64,000 bases of DNA from Leptodontidium sp. MPI-SDFR-AT-0119 (Eukaryota; Ascomycota; Leotiomycetes; Helotiales; Leptodontidiaceae), in NCBI GenBank assembly GCA_020726505.1, contig JAHLEZ010000017.1, positions 310,001 through 374,000 of the forward strand, given 5' to 3'. The notes under the pieces were generated by a model. The model did no database searches. It saw only the letters and a program-made list of their open reading frames with translations, and was not told the DNA's origin. Both the position numbers and the translations under genes were made by a program. How positions within the stretch are numbered: position 1 is the first letter of the stretch; each line of letters starts with the position of its first letter. Of the stretch, positions 63,483 to 64,000 are shown piece by piece.

Positions 63483-64000
63483 ATGGCCCAAACACCACAA
63501 ACTCCTGTCCATATTGCTCTCGACGGAGAGTTTGCTGACCATTCACCGATCGGTCCAGCGGGAATGAGCGCTCCAGTACCCACCAAGTTTGCCAAGGCAA
63601 AGCCCTTGACAGAGAAGCAAAAGGTGCAGCAAGCGTTTGCAAACCTCTACGATGATGAGGACGACTTGATCGACCTCACATCCCCAGGTTGGAGATCTGG
63701 GAAAGCCCAACAAACTCAGATCACCGACGTGACAATTCAAGATGTTGGTGATTTTGAGGTCAAGGGTGAGGATATTCGAGAGGGCATGGAAATGCTTGCT
63801 GGCGGTGCCATGGACATTTCCAATAGCGCTGAATCAGAAATGGAAGGAAGCTTTGTCATTCGCACTGAATGGATGGGTACAAGTCAGTTCTATGCGGAAC
63901 TACTGTTGGAATTGCAGAAGAATGTAAGTCTTAATTCATCCAGTGAACAATGGAGGCTGACTTTGATTCAGGGAGGCTTAGACCAAGTCATCGCGTACCG
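63483..64000 (+). CDS. Unidentified gene, 5' part (continues beyond window)
   Basis: ATG at 63483 opens a frame (MAQTPQTPVHIALDGEFADH) that stays open to the right edge. A 48 bp intron (GTAAGT at 63924, CTGAC branch site, CAG at 63971) is likely; it is stop-free and a multiple of three, so the frame also reads through it. The visible ~155 residues are acidic and hydrophilic, with a YDDEDDLIDLTSPGW segment and later an amphipathic stretch ending FYAELLLELQKN. This looks like the disordered N-terminus of a larger intracellular protein. No domain recognised. Confidence 0.7.
   Translation, partial: MAQTPQTPVHIALDGEFADHSPIGPAGMSAPVPTKFAKAKPLTEKQKVQQAFANLYDDEDDLIDLTSPGWRSGKAQQTQITDVTIQDVGDFEVKGEDIREGMEMLAGGAMDISNSAESEMEGSFVIRTEWMGTSQFYAELLLELQKNVSLNSSSEQWRLTLIQGGLDQVIAY

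Overview
The window is nuclear DNA of a filamentous ascomycete (Pezizomycotina). The evidence is the many 45-150 bp GT-AG introns, a HET-domain locus, a psi-factor producing oxygenase, a KDM5-type PHD/ARID/JmjC demethylase, SLX1, and a tRNA-Gly with an anticodon-loop intron. Gene flavour and organisation suit Leotiomycetes, but the class is inference. No bacterial, phage, CRISPR or organelle signal was seen.

Region 1 (1-10 kb): the 5' part of a secreted M28 leucine aminopeptidase, a complete seven-exon Ppo-type dioxygenase/P450 fusion, a long non-coding stretch holding a 289 bp Tc1/mariner-like MITE, and a degenerate C2H2 zinc-finger protein, all genes on the minus strand.

Region 2 (10-28 kb) is accessory and decayed. 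It holds a two-TM orphan protein, a small ankyrin protein, a Ser/Pro-rich protein with a KSVRF motif, a pyrimidine-rich non-coding tract with a duplicated 60-mer and a series of small hairpins sharing a GGGC loop, a HET-domain gene carrying two TAG codons, a large secreted repeat protein, and an MNN2-type mannosyltransferase pseudogene with several frameshifts.

Region 3 (28-45 kb) is dense in metabolic genes: a 2-oxoglutarate/Fe(II) oxygenase, a GST, a D-2-hydroxyacid dehydrogenase sharing a 566 bp divergent promoter with the GST, an 11-exon FAD monooxygenase, a secreted metallo-beta-lactamase-fold hydrolase, a thioredoxin-reductase-like flavoprotein, a sugar-porter-type MFS transporter and an ACC deaminase. 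There is no PKS, NRPS or terpene synthase, so a biosynthetic cluster is not established. A catabolic or detoxification neighbourhood is the more cautious reading.

Region 4 (45-64 kb) is mostly core: tRNA-Gly(GCC), a relic of an alpha/beta hydrolase, SLX1 and KDM5 transcribed divergently, two tandem paralogues of an unrecognised Cys-rich family that both carry in-frame stops, and the start of an unidentified gene at the right edge. Exon structures were worked out by hand from splice signals, reading phase and protein-family fit; none is backed by transcript data.
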